DNA from: Niallia circulans
GTDB taxonomy: Bacteria > Bacillota > Bacilli > Bacillales > Cytobacillaceae
Length of the DNA: 64,000 nt
Assembly: GCF_007273535.1 (NCBI RefSeq)
Contig: NZ_RIBP01000001.1
Span: 620,001-684,000, forward strand
Direction of reading: 5' to 3'
Numbering within the stretch: position 1 is the first letter of the stretch; each line of letters opens with the position of its first letter. Shown piece by piece: positions 16,400 through 24,023 of the stretch. Made by a program: the position numbers and the translations under genes. The notes under the pieces were generated by a model. The model made no database searches. It saw only the letters and a list, made by a program, of their open reading frames with translations, and had not been told where the DNA came from.

Positions 16400-17209
16400 T
16401 TGGAAAAGGAAGAAATGGGGAAGAGTGAGGAAAAAGAATATTATGAGCGTTTCACAAATAAAACAAAGTTTTTGAAAAATGATTATTATACGTTAAAGAG
16501 GGGTGAAGGCTATACATCACCACCAAGTACAATGCCAGCACATGAATTAAAGCTGCTGAGAGCATACATGGAAGGTGTAAACCTGAAGCATATTGGGCAG
16601 AGTTTACCACATTATAAAAAGTCAATAATGCTCCTTAGTTTTTTGAAGGGCAGGCGAAATCAGCAGACAAAGGTTCATGCGCATGTGTGCGGGGAAGTAA
16701 ACGAGCTGCTTGGCAGAGTTAGTGTAGTGGGCAGAGACTTTGTTGCATTAACAACAGTGACAGAGCGGTTTTGGATACCGTATTCTGTTATTGAATCTGC
16801 TAGTGTACCGTACGGGATTTCCGATATGCCGAATAACCATCAGCAAGTAGTGTATGATGATACATTAAGGAAAAAGCTGCTTAACGACTTTTCATCTACT
16901 ATTCTAAAAAATGATGTGTTAAAGCGGCAGTTTTATGAGGAAGCTCTACATGTACATCTGCAAGCTTGGACGAAAACAAAGATAACTGTCTTTGCTAGTG
17001 GAAAGGATTATAAAGGAAAGCTTATAAATGTTTCTTCTGGGAAGATGACATTAAAGGAACGCAAAGAACTGTCTGTAATTGACATGAAAGATATACACTT
17101 ATTAAAGCGAAGCACTCCATTTCAGATGTTTCCAACCTTTGTTCAGTGGCTTAAGGAATCTTTTCATAGCATTTGGCCAAAGCGGAAGAAAAATGGGAAG
17201 CATAACTAG
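16400..17209 (+). CDS. Unknown protein with two small beta-barrel repeats, probably spore-associated
   Basis: The true start is probably TTG 16400, preceded by AGAGGGGG at a 7-bp spacing, giving 269 aa; the longer frame from 16259 is non-coding in character. Two segments, about residues 92-135 (VCGEVNELLGRVSVVGRDFV) and 190-237 (TKITVFASGKDYKGKLINVS), show the same Sm-like beta pattern as MnxE/MnxF and the 17261 gene. A mother-cell-type -10 element CATACTGTA is at 16360-16368. Convergent with the mnx operon. Function unknown; coat assembly is inferred. Confidence 0.6.
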   Translation: MEKEEMGKSEEKEYYERFTNKTKFLKNDYYTLKRGEGYTSPPSTMPAHELKLLRAYMEGVNLKHIGQSLPHYKKSIMLLSFLKGRRNQQTKVHAHVCGEVNELLGRVSVVGRDFVALTTVTERFWIPYSVIESASVPYGISDMPNNHQQVVYDDTLRKKLLNDFSSTILKNDVLKRQFYEEALHVHLQAWTKTKITVFASGKDYKGKLINVSSGKMTLKERKELSVIDMKDIHLLKRSTPFQMFPTFVQWLKESFHSIWPKRKKNGKHN

Positions 17210-17226
17210 TAAAATAACAGGAAAAA

Positions 17227-17253
17227 AGAGCTGTTGCCAATGGCGGCAGCTCT
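17227..17253. terminator. Bidirectional terminator between the 16400 gene and the mnx operon
   Basis: agagctgttgcc pairs with ggcggcagctct around aat (12 bp, G-U pairs allowed). T-rich sequence follows on both strands, strongest on the minus strand (TTTTTT). Confidence 0.8.
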
Positions 17254-17260
17254 TCATTTT

Positions 17261-18106
17261 CTATGAACCTATTGAAATGAAACACATCTCATCAAAATTA
17301 ATCGTACGAACTCCGTCTTCTTCCAAACAAGGATCAATTTTGATTTCCTCGTCTCCGTCTTCTTCAGCTTCTTCGTTCACTTCTAGTCTGAATTGGTTTT
17401 CATCAACTTCACAAAGGATGCCGGAAATCAGCACTTCCTCATCTGTTTTCACTTCAATTTTACAGCCGATGAATGGCAGCATGTACAAGTGGAGGGGAAT
17501 ACCGAAAAAGATATTGATCAATTCAGGGCTTCTTCCGACAATTTCACCAAAATGGAAGGTGATTTCCCTGCGGAGACACTTATCGATGTGAAGAAGCTCC
17601 TGCTCATGATCGAACGTTTCTGCATCATTGTTTTCATGCTTCAAGAGACAAATTCTTTCAAATAAAAGGAGCTTTTTCTCACTGAGTGTATTCAGCAGAA
17701 TAAAGTTAGCTCCTGCATCTTCCAAAATTCCAAGCAATGTCACTTTCTCATCATGGCATGTAACAACTACTTTAACGAGCGAGCCGCGCAGGGCCCGAAA
17801 ATGCTGCTGAAGCTGTCTTTGACGCTGAGGTTCTTCAGGGTTTTCTGGATCACGAGGATTACCAATTGTGCGAAGTGTATCATTTATTTCCTCTATGCAT
17901 GCCTGTAGCCGGTTTAATTGATGGATTGGCAATGAGCTGTTAGGTGAATTATAGCGCGGTGTTGGGATTGTGCTAGGACATACGTTAGGCGAACCAAACC
18001 GATCATTAGGAATCTCAGCAGGAATGCGCCCAGGGCAGCAAAAGCCGCCTTGCGGGCATTTATCCTTGTTATGGTGACAAGGACAGTCACAATGTTTATT
18101 TTCCAT
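17261..18106 (-). CDS. Cys/His-rich coat-like protein downstream of mnxG
   Basis: A 281-aa protein, last in the mnx operon (21 bp after mnxG, SD AAGGAGG). Residues 1-30 are Cys/His-dense (HCDCPCHHNKDKCPQGGFCC), a likely metal-binding head. A Pro/Asn-rich linker follows, then two small beta-barrel patterns at about 104-155 (VKVVVTCHDEKVTLLGILED) and 208-278 (CKIEVKTDEEVLISGILCEV), the second interrupted by an acidic loop. There is no signal peptide, as expected for a mother-cell coat protein. I infer a structural or metal-delivery partner of the oxidase; no named family. Confidence 0.62.
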   Translation of the reverse strand: MENKHCDCPCHHNKDKCPQGGFCCPGRIPAEIPNDRFGSPNVCPSTIPTPRYNSPNSSLPIHQLNRLQACIEEINDTLRTIGNPRDPENPEEPQRQRQLQQHFRALRGSLVKVVVTCHDEKVTLLGILEDAGANFILLNTLSEKKLLLFERICLLKHENNDAETFDHEQELLHIDKCLRREITFHFGEIVGRSPELINIFFGIPLHLYMLPFIGCKIEVKTDEEVLISGILCEVDENQFRLEVNEEAEEDGDEEIKIDPCLEEDGVRTINFDEMCFISIGS

Positions 18107-18127
18107 TTAGATTAAACGCCTCCTTTC

Positions 18128-21100
18128 TTAGTCCGTTTTAAATGGAGAAAAATTTGGATTGAGAGGTGCTAAATTAGGATTAGGCATCTCTAACACACGC
18201 ATAATTCCCCAAACACCAAGCTCAATATCCCAGCGAATCAGACCAGACCTGTACAAATAGTCTCCAGGCACGTTGAAATATCCGCCTGCACCGTATTTTA
18301 GGGCAAAATCATCAGCATGGCCGACCGCTATTTGTCCTTCAATACCAGTAATTCGTGAATTCACATCATCATCATCATCAAGCCATTTGTGACCGTGAAT
18401 GGTAAACGAATGGGCACGTGCTCTGTCTGCTGGAAAGGCAAATCGTACAACAACAGGGTCGCCTGCGTATGCTAGAAATAAAGGTGTTGCCGGATCTCCG
18501 TGAACAGTGGAGCTGAATACTTCTGATATATCTGGTTTTTGAGCAAGACGGTGCTTAAATCTTTCTGCCCTGTAGTTGAATGCTCGTGAACCTTGGTCTT
18601 CAAAATCCTCTAATTCAAGCTCTTCTGTATCGACAAGTAACGGTTCAGGATCAATGATGAGATTTCCATTTTTATCAACTAGCCTGATACCATCATGCAT
18701 CATAATCGCAAACTCACGATACTCGGCAAAGGCATTAGAGATGATCACTTGGTCACCGGTTTTTACGATTTCTCTTGTTGTAGGATCTAAATATTCTGAT
18801 CCTCTGAATTCCGTGATAAGCATACCAAAGGCACCATGATGGCGATGATTTCTTATATCCGCCATATCCCACAGATTTGCGGTTCCGAATGGCTGATCCA
18901 AATACCAGCGATAGGTGATGCATTCACCTGGACCGATTGTTTGATCATAGTTATAGCCAACCGTTGCCCCATCAGAGTAGCGCACATCATATTCCGCGAG
19001 CTGTGCATGCATCGAAATTCGGTGCGATGGAGGGAAGGGAGCTTCGACTGGAACGCTCGGATAGCCATGAAGGAGATCATTTTCATTATGAAATGGACCG
19101 AATAACTGATTATAAAGGGTTACTTCGACACATTCGCCAACATTTCCTCGCAAAATGAGCGGTTCTGGATTTTTTTCGCCGCATAATATTTTCGGTACAT
19201 CTTCTGCAAGTGCAAAGACAATCCCGTATGGGTCATGGTCACCAAAGTTGTTGTAGATAATTGGTGTTTGGATTGCGACTACTTCATACTTTCGAACAGG
19301 TGCGCTTTTAGGTGCAGGACTTCCAGGAAGCGGAGCCATTGGCGGCTTGCAGCCAGTTGGAACAGGTAAAGTTTTTGTTCTCGGTGGCGGTGCAGGCTGG
19401 TCAGGCAATGGCAGGAGATGTGAAACCTTTTCCTTAAATGTTCGCATAATTCCCCAGTTTCCTAACCAAATATCATCAACAGTTCCAAAATGATACAGCA
19501 TATCAAAGTCTCCTTCACCATCAATGAAGAATTCTAATGTAAACGATTCTGAAATACCGATATGCTGCTGTTGAACTAGCTCTGAATCAAGGTCACCCCT
19601 TTCGCGATGCCAGCGCTGACGGTGCAGGTTAAAGCTGTGCGATTCTTCGTGAGCACCTTGGATGAGACGAATCCGCACAGGGTCGCCATTATACGTTTCC
19701 AGAAGCGGTGTGACTGGATCCCCGTGAACCCATGAGCTGAATGTATAAGCAGGATCACAGTCAGGTTCCTTTAACCGGAATTGCAATGGTTCATTACGGT
19801 AGTTGATGCCCATTACACCAGGATCATCTACTGAACCAGGGAATGGCGGCGGATTAAGGGGCTGATTATTTGCGTCGAACAGTAGGGAAAAGTCATGCAC
19901 AAAAAAGTGAAATTCTCGGAAATCCGGACTTATTGGGTTTACGACCATTACTTGAGTACCGGACTCTGTCTCTTTTCCTGTGTGAGGATCTAAGAATCTG
20001 GAAAATCTTGATTCTACGTTAATAGCAGCAAATACACCATGCTGTTGATGTTCATTGGCAAATAAGTGATCATGCCAGAAGGTTGCCTTTAATTCAACAT
20101 CGGCAAACCATTGATAGGTGATTGTTTCCCCAGGCAGTATTCCAGAGTTATAATTCCAGCCGACGTTTGCTCCATCCGAACAAAGTGGATCAAATTTAAC
20201 GAAGTGGACATGCATCCCTGCTTCATAAGTGCGGTTGACAAGCTGGAAGGCATTTCCGCCCAACACTTCCGGAAGCTTGTTTGTAAAGTGAAGCCGCACG
20301 CATTCACCTGCATTTGCACGGATTACCAGTGGCTCTGGCGACTTTCTTCCTGCGATTATATCTTCCTCATCCTTAGCAAGCACATATAAGCGCCCCTCTG
20401 GATCATGCCAGCCTTGATTGTTATAGACGATAGGCATTTGGATTAAGGAGATATCAAATTCACGAACAGGGCTTCCTGGTGGACAAGGGTTAGTAAACGC
20501 AGCACCAGGGACGGCACGAGGGTCAAAAGCGTTTTTCTCCAGTCTGGTTGATTCCCGATCTCCAACAAGCGGGGGCCTTGGAGCTTTACAACCAACGATT
20601 CCTGGAATGAAATTAGGGTAACCAGGTTTTTCAGCCGTCGATTCTGGGGGGAGTGGTTGTGTCGGCAGTGGTTTAAGCGCCGCTATTGGTACTCCATTTG
20701 GATAGCACTGGCTTCCGTCCTGCAATGTGTCAAAGTTACGCTGAATGCCCCACATTCCCTCTCCAAAATGAGGATAAAGATGGCAATGGATAATCGCGTC
20801 GCCCCGTGCTCTTTGCAGACTGCCTGCACCATATAATGGAGTTATTGTGTAACTATTTTGTGGTGAAATTGCTTGAACATCGACAAGCTCTGAATCTTGG
20901 TCAGAAGGCTCTTGCAGCCATTGATGGACATGGTAATGAAAGGTATGTGTTTCCTTCACACCACCATGAACTAAACGGATTTTTATGGGGTCACCTAAAT
21001 AGGCCCGAAGAATCGGAGTGGTTGGATCACCAAACACCCATGAATCATGATGAACCTCTTCACTTTCGCATTCTGGACATACTACCCCCTCTTGCAGTAA

Positions 21101-21784
21101 TCTTAGCCTGTTTCGCATAGGCTCTGAGCGGTAATTGATCGGGAAGGTGGATTCAGGCTGCAAGGTGTGCGGGCTGAATGGGTTTTGTCCAGTCAAATCC
21201 TTTACTTCTGGCTCATCTCCAAAAAACCATGCGAATTCCCGGTAGGATGGAAGGACGGCGTTATGAATATCGGCAAATGCACCGCTATTGATTGGTAGCC
21301 CTGTAACAGGATCTGTCCACCAGGAACCTCTCGGCTGGACAAACAGAGCACCATAAAGACCATGAACATTGCTGCCTAACTCACTAGATAAGGTGTTTCC
21401 CATATCTGAGAAGAAAGAAATACCGAGTTCATTCGCACTCCACCGATAAATAATCTGTCCTCCTGGAGGCACTGTTGTATCGGGATTAACTCCGACAAAG
21501 GCGCCATCAGAGGTAAACACACTATATTCTATTTTTTGAATATGCATGGACGTGTTAAAAGGGAGCTGGTTTTCAAATAAAATTTCAATATCATCACCAC
21601 CGTTTGCACGGATGACGAGGGGCTCAACAAGATCGACAGGCATAAACGGGTTTGCTGCAACCTGTGCCTTTAATTTAGCTTCGTTTTCCTTTAACACATA
21701 CATCATGCCATCAGGATCGTAATCACCGAATTTATTGAAAACAATCCTAATCGGAATAGCCACGATGTGAAACCTTCGTAACAT
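18128..21784 (-). CDS. mnxG: Giant multicopper manganese oxidase, MnxG type
   Basis: A 1218-aa multicopper oxidase, matching the unusual size of MnxG from marine Bacillus spores. The protein repeats an opening module (VVAIQTPIIYNNFGDHDPYG and variants, then PLVIRANAGECV) three times, giving about six cupredoxin domains. Copper motifs seen: HYHVHQW (about 278-285), the T1/T3 signature HCHLYPHFGEGM (about 331-343), MHVHF (about 522), WHDHLFANEH (about 568) and HSFTIHGHKW (about 1122). In known systems this subunit, in complex with MnxE/MnxF, oxidises Mn(II) to Mn(IV) oxide on the spore surface. SD AAGGAGG precedes ATG 21784. No signal peptide, as expected for mother-cell assembly. Substrate assignment is by family resemblance. 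Confidence 0.88.
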   Translation of the reverse strand: MLRRFHIVAIPIRIVFNKFGDYDPDGMMYVLKENEAKLKAQVAANPFMPVDLVEPLVIRANGGDDIEILFENQLPFNTSMHIQKIEYSVFTSDGAFVGVNPDTTVPPGGQIIYRWSANELGISFFSDMGNTLSSELGSNVHGLYGALFVQPRGSWWTDPVTGLPINSGAFADIHNAVLPSYREFAWFFGDEPEVKDLTGQNPFSPHTLQPESTFPINYRSEPMRNRLRLLQEGVVCPECESEEVHHDSWVFGDPTTPILRAYLGDPIKIRLVHGGVKETHTFHYHVHQWLQEPSDQDSELVDVQAISPQNSYTITPLYGAGSLQRARGDAIIHCHLYPHFGEGMWGIQRNFDTLQDGSQCYPNGVPIAALKPLPTQPLPPESTAEKPGYPNFIPGIVGCKAPRPPLVGDRESTRLEKNAFDPRAVPGAAFTNPCPPGSPVREFDISLIQMPIVYNNQGWHDPEGRLYVLAKDEEDIIAGRKSPEPLVIRANAGECVRLHFTNKLPEVLGGNAFQLVNRTYEAGMHVHFVKFDPLCSDGANVGWNYNSGILPGETITYQWFADVELKATFWHDHLFANEHQQHGVFAAINVESRFSRFLDPHTGKETESGTQVMVVNPISPDFREFHFFVHDFSLLFDANNQPLNPPPFPGSVDDPGVMGINYRNEPLQFRLKEPDCDPAYTFSSWVHGDPVTPLLETYNGDPVRIRLIQGAHEESHSFNLHRQRWHRERGDLDSELVQQQHIGISESFTLEFFIDGEGDFDMLYHFGTVDDIWLGNWGIMRTFKEKVSHLLPLPDQPAPPPRTKTLPVPTGCKPPMAPLPGSPAPKSAPVRKYEVVAIQTPIIYNNFGDHDPYGIVFALAEDVPKILCGEKNPEPLILRGNVGECVEVTLYNQLFGPFHNENDLLHGYPSVPVEAPFPPSHRISMHAQLAEYDVRYSDGATVGYNYDQTIGPGECITYRWYLDQPFGTANLWDMADIRNHRHHGAFGMLITEFRGSEYLDPTTREIVKTGDQVIISNAFAEYREFAIMMHDGIRLVDKNGNLIIDPEPLLVDTEELELEDFEDQGSRAFNYRAERFKHRLAQKPDISEVFSSTVHGDPATPLFLAYAGDPVVVRFAFPADRARAHSFTIHGHKWLDDDDDVNSRITGIEGQIAVGHADDFALKYGAGGYFNVPGDYLYRSGLIRWDIELGVWGIMRVLEMPNPNLAPLNPNFSPFKTD

Positions 21785-21799
21785 GTATTTATCCCTCCT

Positions 21800-22126
21800 T
21801 TAATGTGAACCTATATTGAGATCAGGAATCTTATTTGTGCCATCTTCAATAAAAAACACTTCGATTTGATCTAAATGAAGCCTGAATATTTCCCCGTCTA
21901 ATTCAGAAATATTTGTAACCTCTACTTTGATCCGAATAAAATCAGATACTACTTCTAAGATTGTTCCAATAATCATGAATGGATATGGTCCCATAAGAAT
22001 AAGAGTTCGTTTTCCGATGCTTTTTCTGAACTTTTCTGTTACTACTGCTTGGCGGATTGCATTGATATCTGTTTCATTGGAAAATCCTAAATCCTTCAAC
22101 AGCTTTACTTTATTTTTGTTTGACAT
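21800..22126 (-). CDS. mnxF: MnxE/MnxF-type small subunit (second in operon)
   Basis: A 108-aa protein immediately upstream of mnxG (15-bp gap). ATG 22126 behind GAGAGGTG is preferred to GTG 22141. Residues about 38-95 show a small beta-barrel pattern (LILMGPYPFMIIGTILEVVS, FIRIKVEV, HLDQIEVFFIED). In Bacillus PL-12 type systems MnxE and MnxF are about 11-12 kDa copper-binding subunits forming E3F3G with the oxidase. The symbol follows operon order (E-F-G); by size this one could instead correspond to MnxE. Confidence 0.7.
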   Translation of the reverse strand: MSNKNKVKLLKDLGFSNETDINAIRQAVVTEKFRKSIGKRTLILMGPYPFMIIGTILEVVSDFIRIKVEVTNISELDGEIFRLHLDQIEVFFIEDGTNKIPDLNIGSH

Positions 22127-22150
22127 AATTTCACCTCTCACAATAATAAA

Positions 22151-22447
22151 TTAGACTAATGGCAATCGTCTTTCTGGATCCCAAGGTGTGAACCACGAGA
22201 TTTTTTCTAACGGAATACTAAGTGGGGTAGGGAATTGGTAAAAGGGCGCATTGCTCATTTTAATAATCGCAGGATTTAAAGTCAGATAGCCATTTGTCAC
22301 TTCGCTTACTGTTCCAGTGAATATTGGCCGAAATGTTTGCCCAAGAATATTTAATTGGTCTTCATCTGTGACAACCAAAATACTTGTACCTACTAGGCCT
22401 TTGAATATGGCATTCTCGGGGATTAAAGGATATTTCTCTATATTCAT
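22151..22447 (-). CDS. mnxE: MnxE/MnxF-type small subunit (first in operon)
   Basis: A 98-aa protein heading the operon; ATG 22447 sits seven bases from AGGAAGG. It has the same small-barrel pattern as its neighbour: LVGTSILVVTDEDQLNILG (about 18-36), IFTGTVSEVTNGYLTLNPAI and a closing LEKISWFTPW. The short 24-bp gap to the next gene supports a structural operon. Which of E or F it is cannot be settled without alignment; the symbol is by order. Confidence 0.7.
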   Translation of the reverse strand: MNIEKYPLIPENAIFKGLVGTSILVVTDEDQLNILGQTFRPIFTGTVSEVTNGYLTLNPAIIKMSNAPFYQFPTPLSIPLEKISWFTPWDPERRLPLV

Positions 22448-22481
22448 CACATAACCTTCCTTTTTATCATGGTTTTAGTCG

Positions 22482-22508
22482 TATTGTATGTAGGGTTTAT
22501 GGACATGT
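22482..22508 (-). promoter_or_regulatory. Sigma-K-type promoter of the mnx operon
   Basis: On the minus strand the -35 aAC (AC at 22508-22507) is followed by exactly 16 bp and the -10 CATACAATA (22490-22482), a full match to the sigma-K consensus mACm-N16-CATAnnnTA. Sigma-K-type, mother-cell expression is described for the mnx operon of Bacillus SG-1, so this independently supports spore-surface Mn oxidation. Confidence 0.8.
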
Positions 22509-22542
22509 TTGTGCGTTTGACTCACTTGGCAAATAAACTAAA

Positions 22543-22566
22543 AAAACCGCAGAAATATGCGGTTTT
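22543..22566. terminator. Terminator between the 22597 gene and the mnx promoter
   Basis: aaaaccgca / tgcggtttt, a 9-bp perfect stem around gaaata. A- and T-rich flanks on both sides let it work for the minus-strand gene at 22597-22794. Confidence 0.75.
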
Positions 22567-22596
22567 AGGCAAGCAGACGATTGATTTTTTGGGGTT

Positions 22597-22794
22597 TTAA
22601 TGTTTTTTACAGCGACAGCAAATATTGTTTGGGAAAAAAGGGAAGTATGAGTGGCAGTTATATTGATAGTTGTGATAGTGGCATGGGTTGCAGTGGTTGA
22701 GGCGGATGAAAGGTTGACAGCGGTTACAACGATTGTGGAAGTACGCTAGGTTGTAACCTTGGTGACAGAAGCACTTAGAGCTGGAGTTGCACAT
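22597..22794 (-). CDS. Small Cys/His/Tyr/Asn-rich protein, spore-coat-like
   Basis: A 65-aa protein containing eleven Cys and seven His with many Asn, Tyr and Phe (CFCHQGYNLAYFHNRCNRC ... CCRCKKH). This composition resembles small cysteine-rich spore coat proteins that crosslink or bind metal. SD GAAAGGAG precedes the start, and a good terminator follows. A weak mother-cell-type -10 (AATATAATA) lies upstream. It is immediately upstream of the mnx operon on the same strand, separated by the terminator. Function inferred only. Confidence 0.6.
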   Translation of the reverse strand: MCNSSSKCFCHQGYNLAYFHNRCNRCQPFIRLNHCNPCHYHNYQYNCHSYFPFFPNNICCRCKKH

Positions 22795-22908
22795 ATTAGC
22801 TTTACTCCTTTCTTATTAGCATTACTATATTATATTTGAAGGTTAGACAAGCTGTGTTGACAAAAGAATGGAAAAAATACAAATTGAGTAAACAGTGTCA
22901 ATGTAAAA

Positions 22909-22945
22909 AAAAACAGGATGTGCCAAGTCGACACGTCCTGTTTTA
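22909..22945. terminator. Terminator after the Spo0M-like gene
   Basis: aaaacaggatgtg pairs imperfectly with cacgtcctgtttt, with A- and T-runs on both sides; serves the minus-strand gene at 22948-23343. Confidence 0.7.
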
Positions 22946-22947
22946 TT

Positions 22948-23343
22948 TTATGTTCGATTATCGACAATCACTAATTCATCATGGTCCTTTCTAGACATAT
23001 TTTCTGCAAAAACTAGATTAGTGTGCAGTCGATAAGTAAAATCTGCAGCAGTCTGCTCAAGCTTGTCTGTAATCAAGTAAGAAAAGGGAAGCTCCACTTT
23101 CTCCTCACTGCTTATGACTCTGGACATTAGAATGGTTGTAACTTCTTCTACTGTTTCTGTTTGGCCATTCTTATATTCCTTCACCAACGTGCATTCCAAT
23201 CTTTTTATTTTGCAGCTTTTACGTCCCCCTTGAATAATGAAGTGGCCTGTGACAATCTCTCCGTAAGCAGCTGAATGCTTTGACAAGGAAAGATCAACAG
23301 AAGGGGCACTGGTTTTTAGTAATTTAGTCAATAAAGTTAACAA
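22948..23343 (-). CDS. Spo0M-like (arrestin-fold) sporulation-control protein, half length
   Basis: A 131-aa protein matching the N-terminal arrestin-like half of Spo0M: VDLSLSKHSAAYGEIVTGHFIIQGG, then KIKRLECTLVKEY and an ELPFSYLIT segment. Full Spo0M proteins are about 250 aa, so this is a single-domain version. The frame is intact with SD GGAGG before the start. It could tune sporulation or envelope functions. It lies downstream, on the same strand, of the Mn riboswitch and small ORF, across a 215-bp gap without a clear terminator. Confidence 0.7.
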   Translation of the reverse strand: MLTLLTKLLKTSAPSVDLSLSKHSAAYGEIVTGHFIIQGGRKSCKIKRLECTLVKEYKNGQTETVEEVTTILMSRVISSEEKVELPFSYLITDKLEQTAADFTYRLHTNLVFAENMSRKDHDELVIVDNRT

Positions 23344-23558
23344 ACTATAATCCTCCAGTCCTATTTTTAATAGGATATTGTTTGATTTTGTAATGTGTTG
23401 CTAATGTTATGTTTGTATCAAAATATATACTTTTTTTTATTGAGGAATGTTAGCAAACAAATATCTTTGCCGCACCTTTCAATCATACGTCGTCTATTCT
23501 AATAATATAATAAATTTTTGTTCATTTCGATACCTAGTTTAAATTGCTGTTCTACTCC

Positions 23559-23702
23559 TCAATGAATTAAGTTTATGTTTTGTTTCATAATCTTTTCTTC
23601 CACCCGTTTCTCAATTTTTTCAACTACGCTTCTGTCCTTGAGTAGCTCTTCCTTATTCTTTTTGATTAAATCATACAAGTTTAATTTTAGCTGTCTTTTC
23701 AT
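23559..23702 (-). CDS. FbpB-like small basic protein (47 aa) downstream of a Mn riboswitch
   Basis: Minus-strand ATG at 23702 with SD GAGGATG opens a 47-aa frame: MKRQLKLNLYDLIKKNKEEL, then LKDRSVVEKIEKRVEEKIMK. The L-x-x-L-I-x-x-NKEELLKD-x-x-x-V-E-K-IE-x-R-VEEK pattern matches the Fur-regulated basic protein (FbpB) family, whose B. subtilis members assist the iron-sparing sRNA FsrA. Here no Fur box is seen; instead a manganese riboswitch reads into it 100 bp upstream. It is hidden behind an overlapping plus-strand frame. Role in Mn response is inferred. Confidence 0.68.
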   Translation of the reverse strand: MKRQLKLNLYDLIKKNKEELLKDRSVVEKIEKRVEEKIMKQNINLIH

Positions 23703-23760
23703 CACAATCATCCTCGCAATTTTTTTATTTGTTTTTGCCTACATTGGAGTAAAATCAAAA

Positions 23761-23790
23761 AAAACCTCCACCGATAACGGTAAAGGTTTT
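23761..23790 (-). terminator. Second hairpin terminator between riboswitch and small ORF
   Basis: aaaacct-cc-accg pairs with cggt-aa-aggtttt around ataa; on the minus strand eight T follow. It lies downstream of the riboswitch terminator and would further limit readthrough to the small ORF. Confidence 0.65.
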
Positions 23791-23802
23791 TGGAAAAAGA
23801 AA

Positions 23803-23832
23803 AGACCTTTACACATTCACATGTAAAGGTCT
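23803..23832 (-). terminator. Riboswitch expression platform: intrinsic terminator
   Basis: agacctttaca pairs with tgtaaaggtct (11 bp, perfect) and is followed on the minus strand by TTTTCTTTTT. Its 5' arm is the 3' strand of riboswitch helix P1 (CCUUUA), so ligand-stabilised P1 should prevent the terminator. This is the ON-switch arrangement. Confidence 0.88.
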
Positions 23833-23920
23833 TGCTAACAACTTTTCAGTTGCCAACAAAGCCGAGAGTCTGCACTCTGTAATGACGACTTTGCTGTTAA
23901 AGCTACTCCCCTTTAGGGAT
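23822..23920 (-). promoter_or_regulatory. yybP-ykoY manganese riboswitch
   Basis: Read on the minus strand, the element has the conserved parts of the yybP-ykoY class in order: UAAAGGGGAGUAGC, then CAAAGUCGUCAUUAC, a variable GAGUG/ACUC hairpin, GGCUUUGUUGGCAAC, and GUUAGCAAGACCUUUA. P1 (UAAAGG/CCUUUA) and the CAAAG/CUUUG helix are both intact. This class binds Mn2+ and usually controls exporters such as MntP, YkoY/TerC or P-type ATPases. Here the first downstream frame is a 47-aa small basic protein. Confidence 0.9.
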
Positions 23921-23940
23921 ATTCGAAATATTATATATCT

Positions 23941-23969
23941 ATCATAAAAGAGAAAGCGAATTTCGTCAA
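23941..23969 (-). promoter_or_regulatory. Sigma-A promoter of the Mn riboswitch transcript
   Basis: Minus strand TTGACG (23969-23964), a 17-bp spacer and TATGAT (23946-23941). Transcription would start about 10 to 15 bp before the aptamer. Confidence 0.85.
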
Positions 23970-23997
23970 ATAATGAAGATAGTAAAAATAAATTTTT

Positions 23998-24023
23998 TTG
24001 TTTCCTATATATATAGGAAACAA
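23998..24023. repeat. 26-bp perfect palindrome upstream of the riboswitch promoter
   Basis: Half-site ttgtttcctatat followed directly by its reverse complement, flanked by T-runs on the right and left. It could be a bidirectional terminator insulating the riboswitch unit, or an operator about 30 bp upstream of the -35. Confidence 0.7.

Noticed and set aside
23575..23826. Plus-strand 83-aa frame (MFCFIIFSSTRFS...)
   Set aside because: It has no SD and lies antisense to the FbpB-like small gene and across the riboswitch terminators; the minus strand explains the sequence better.
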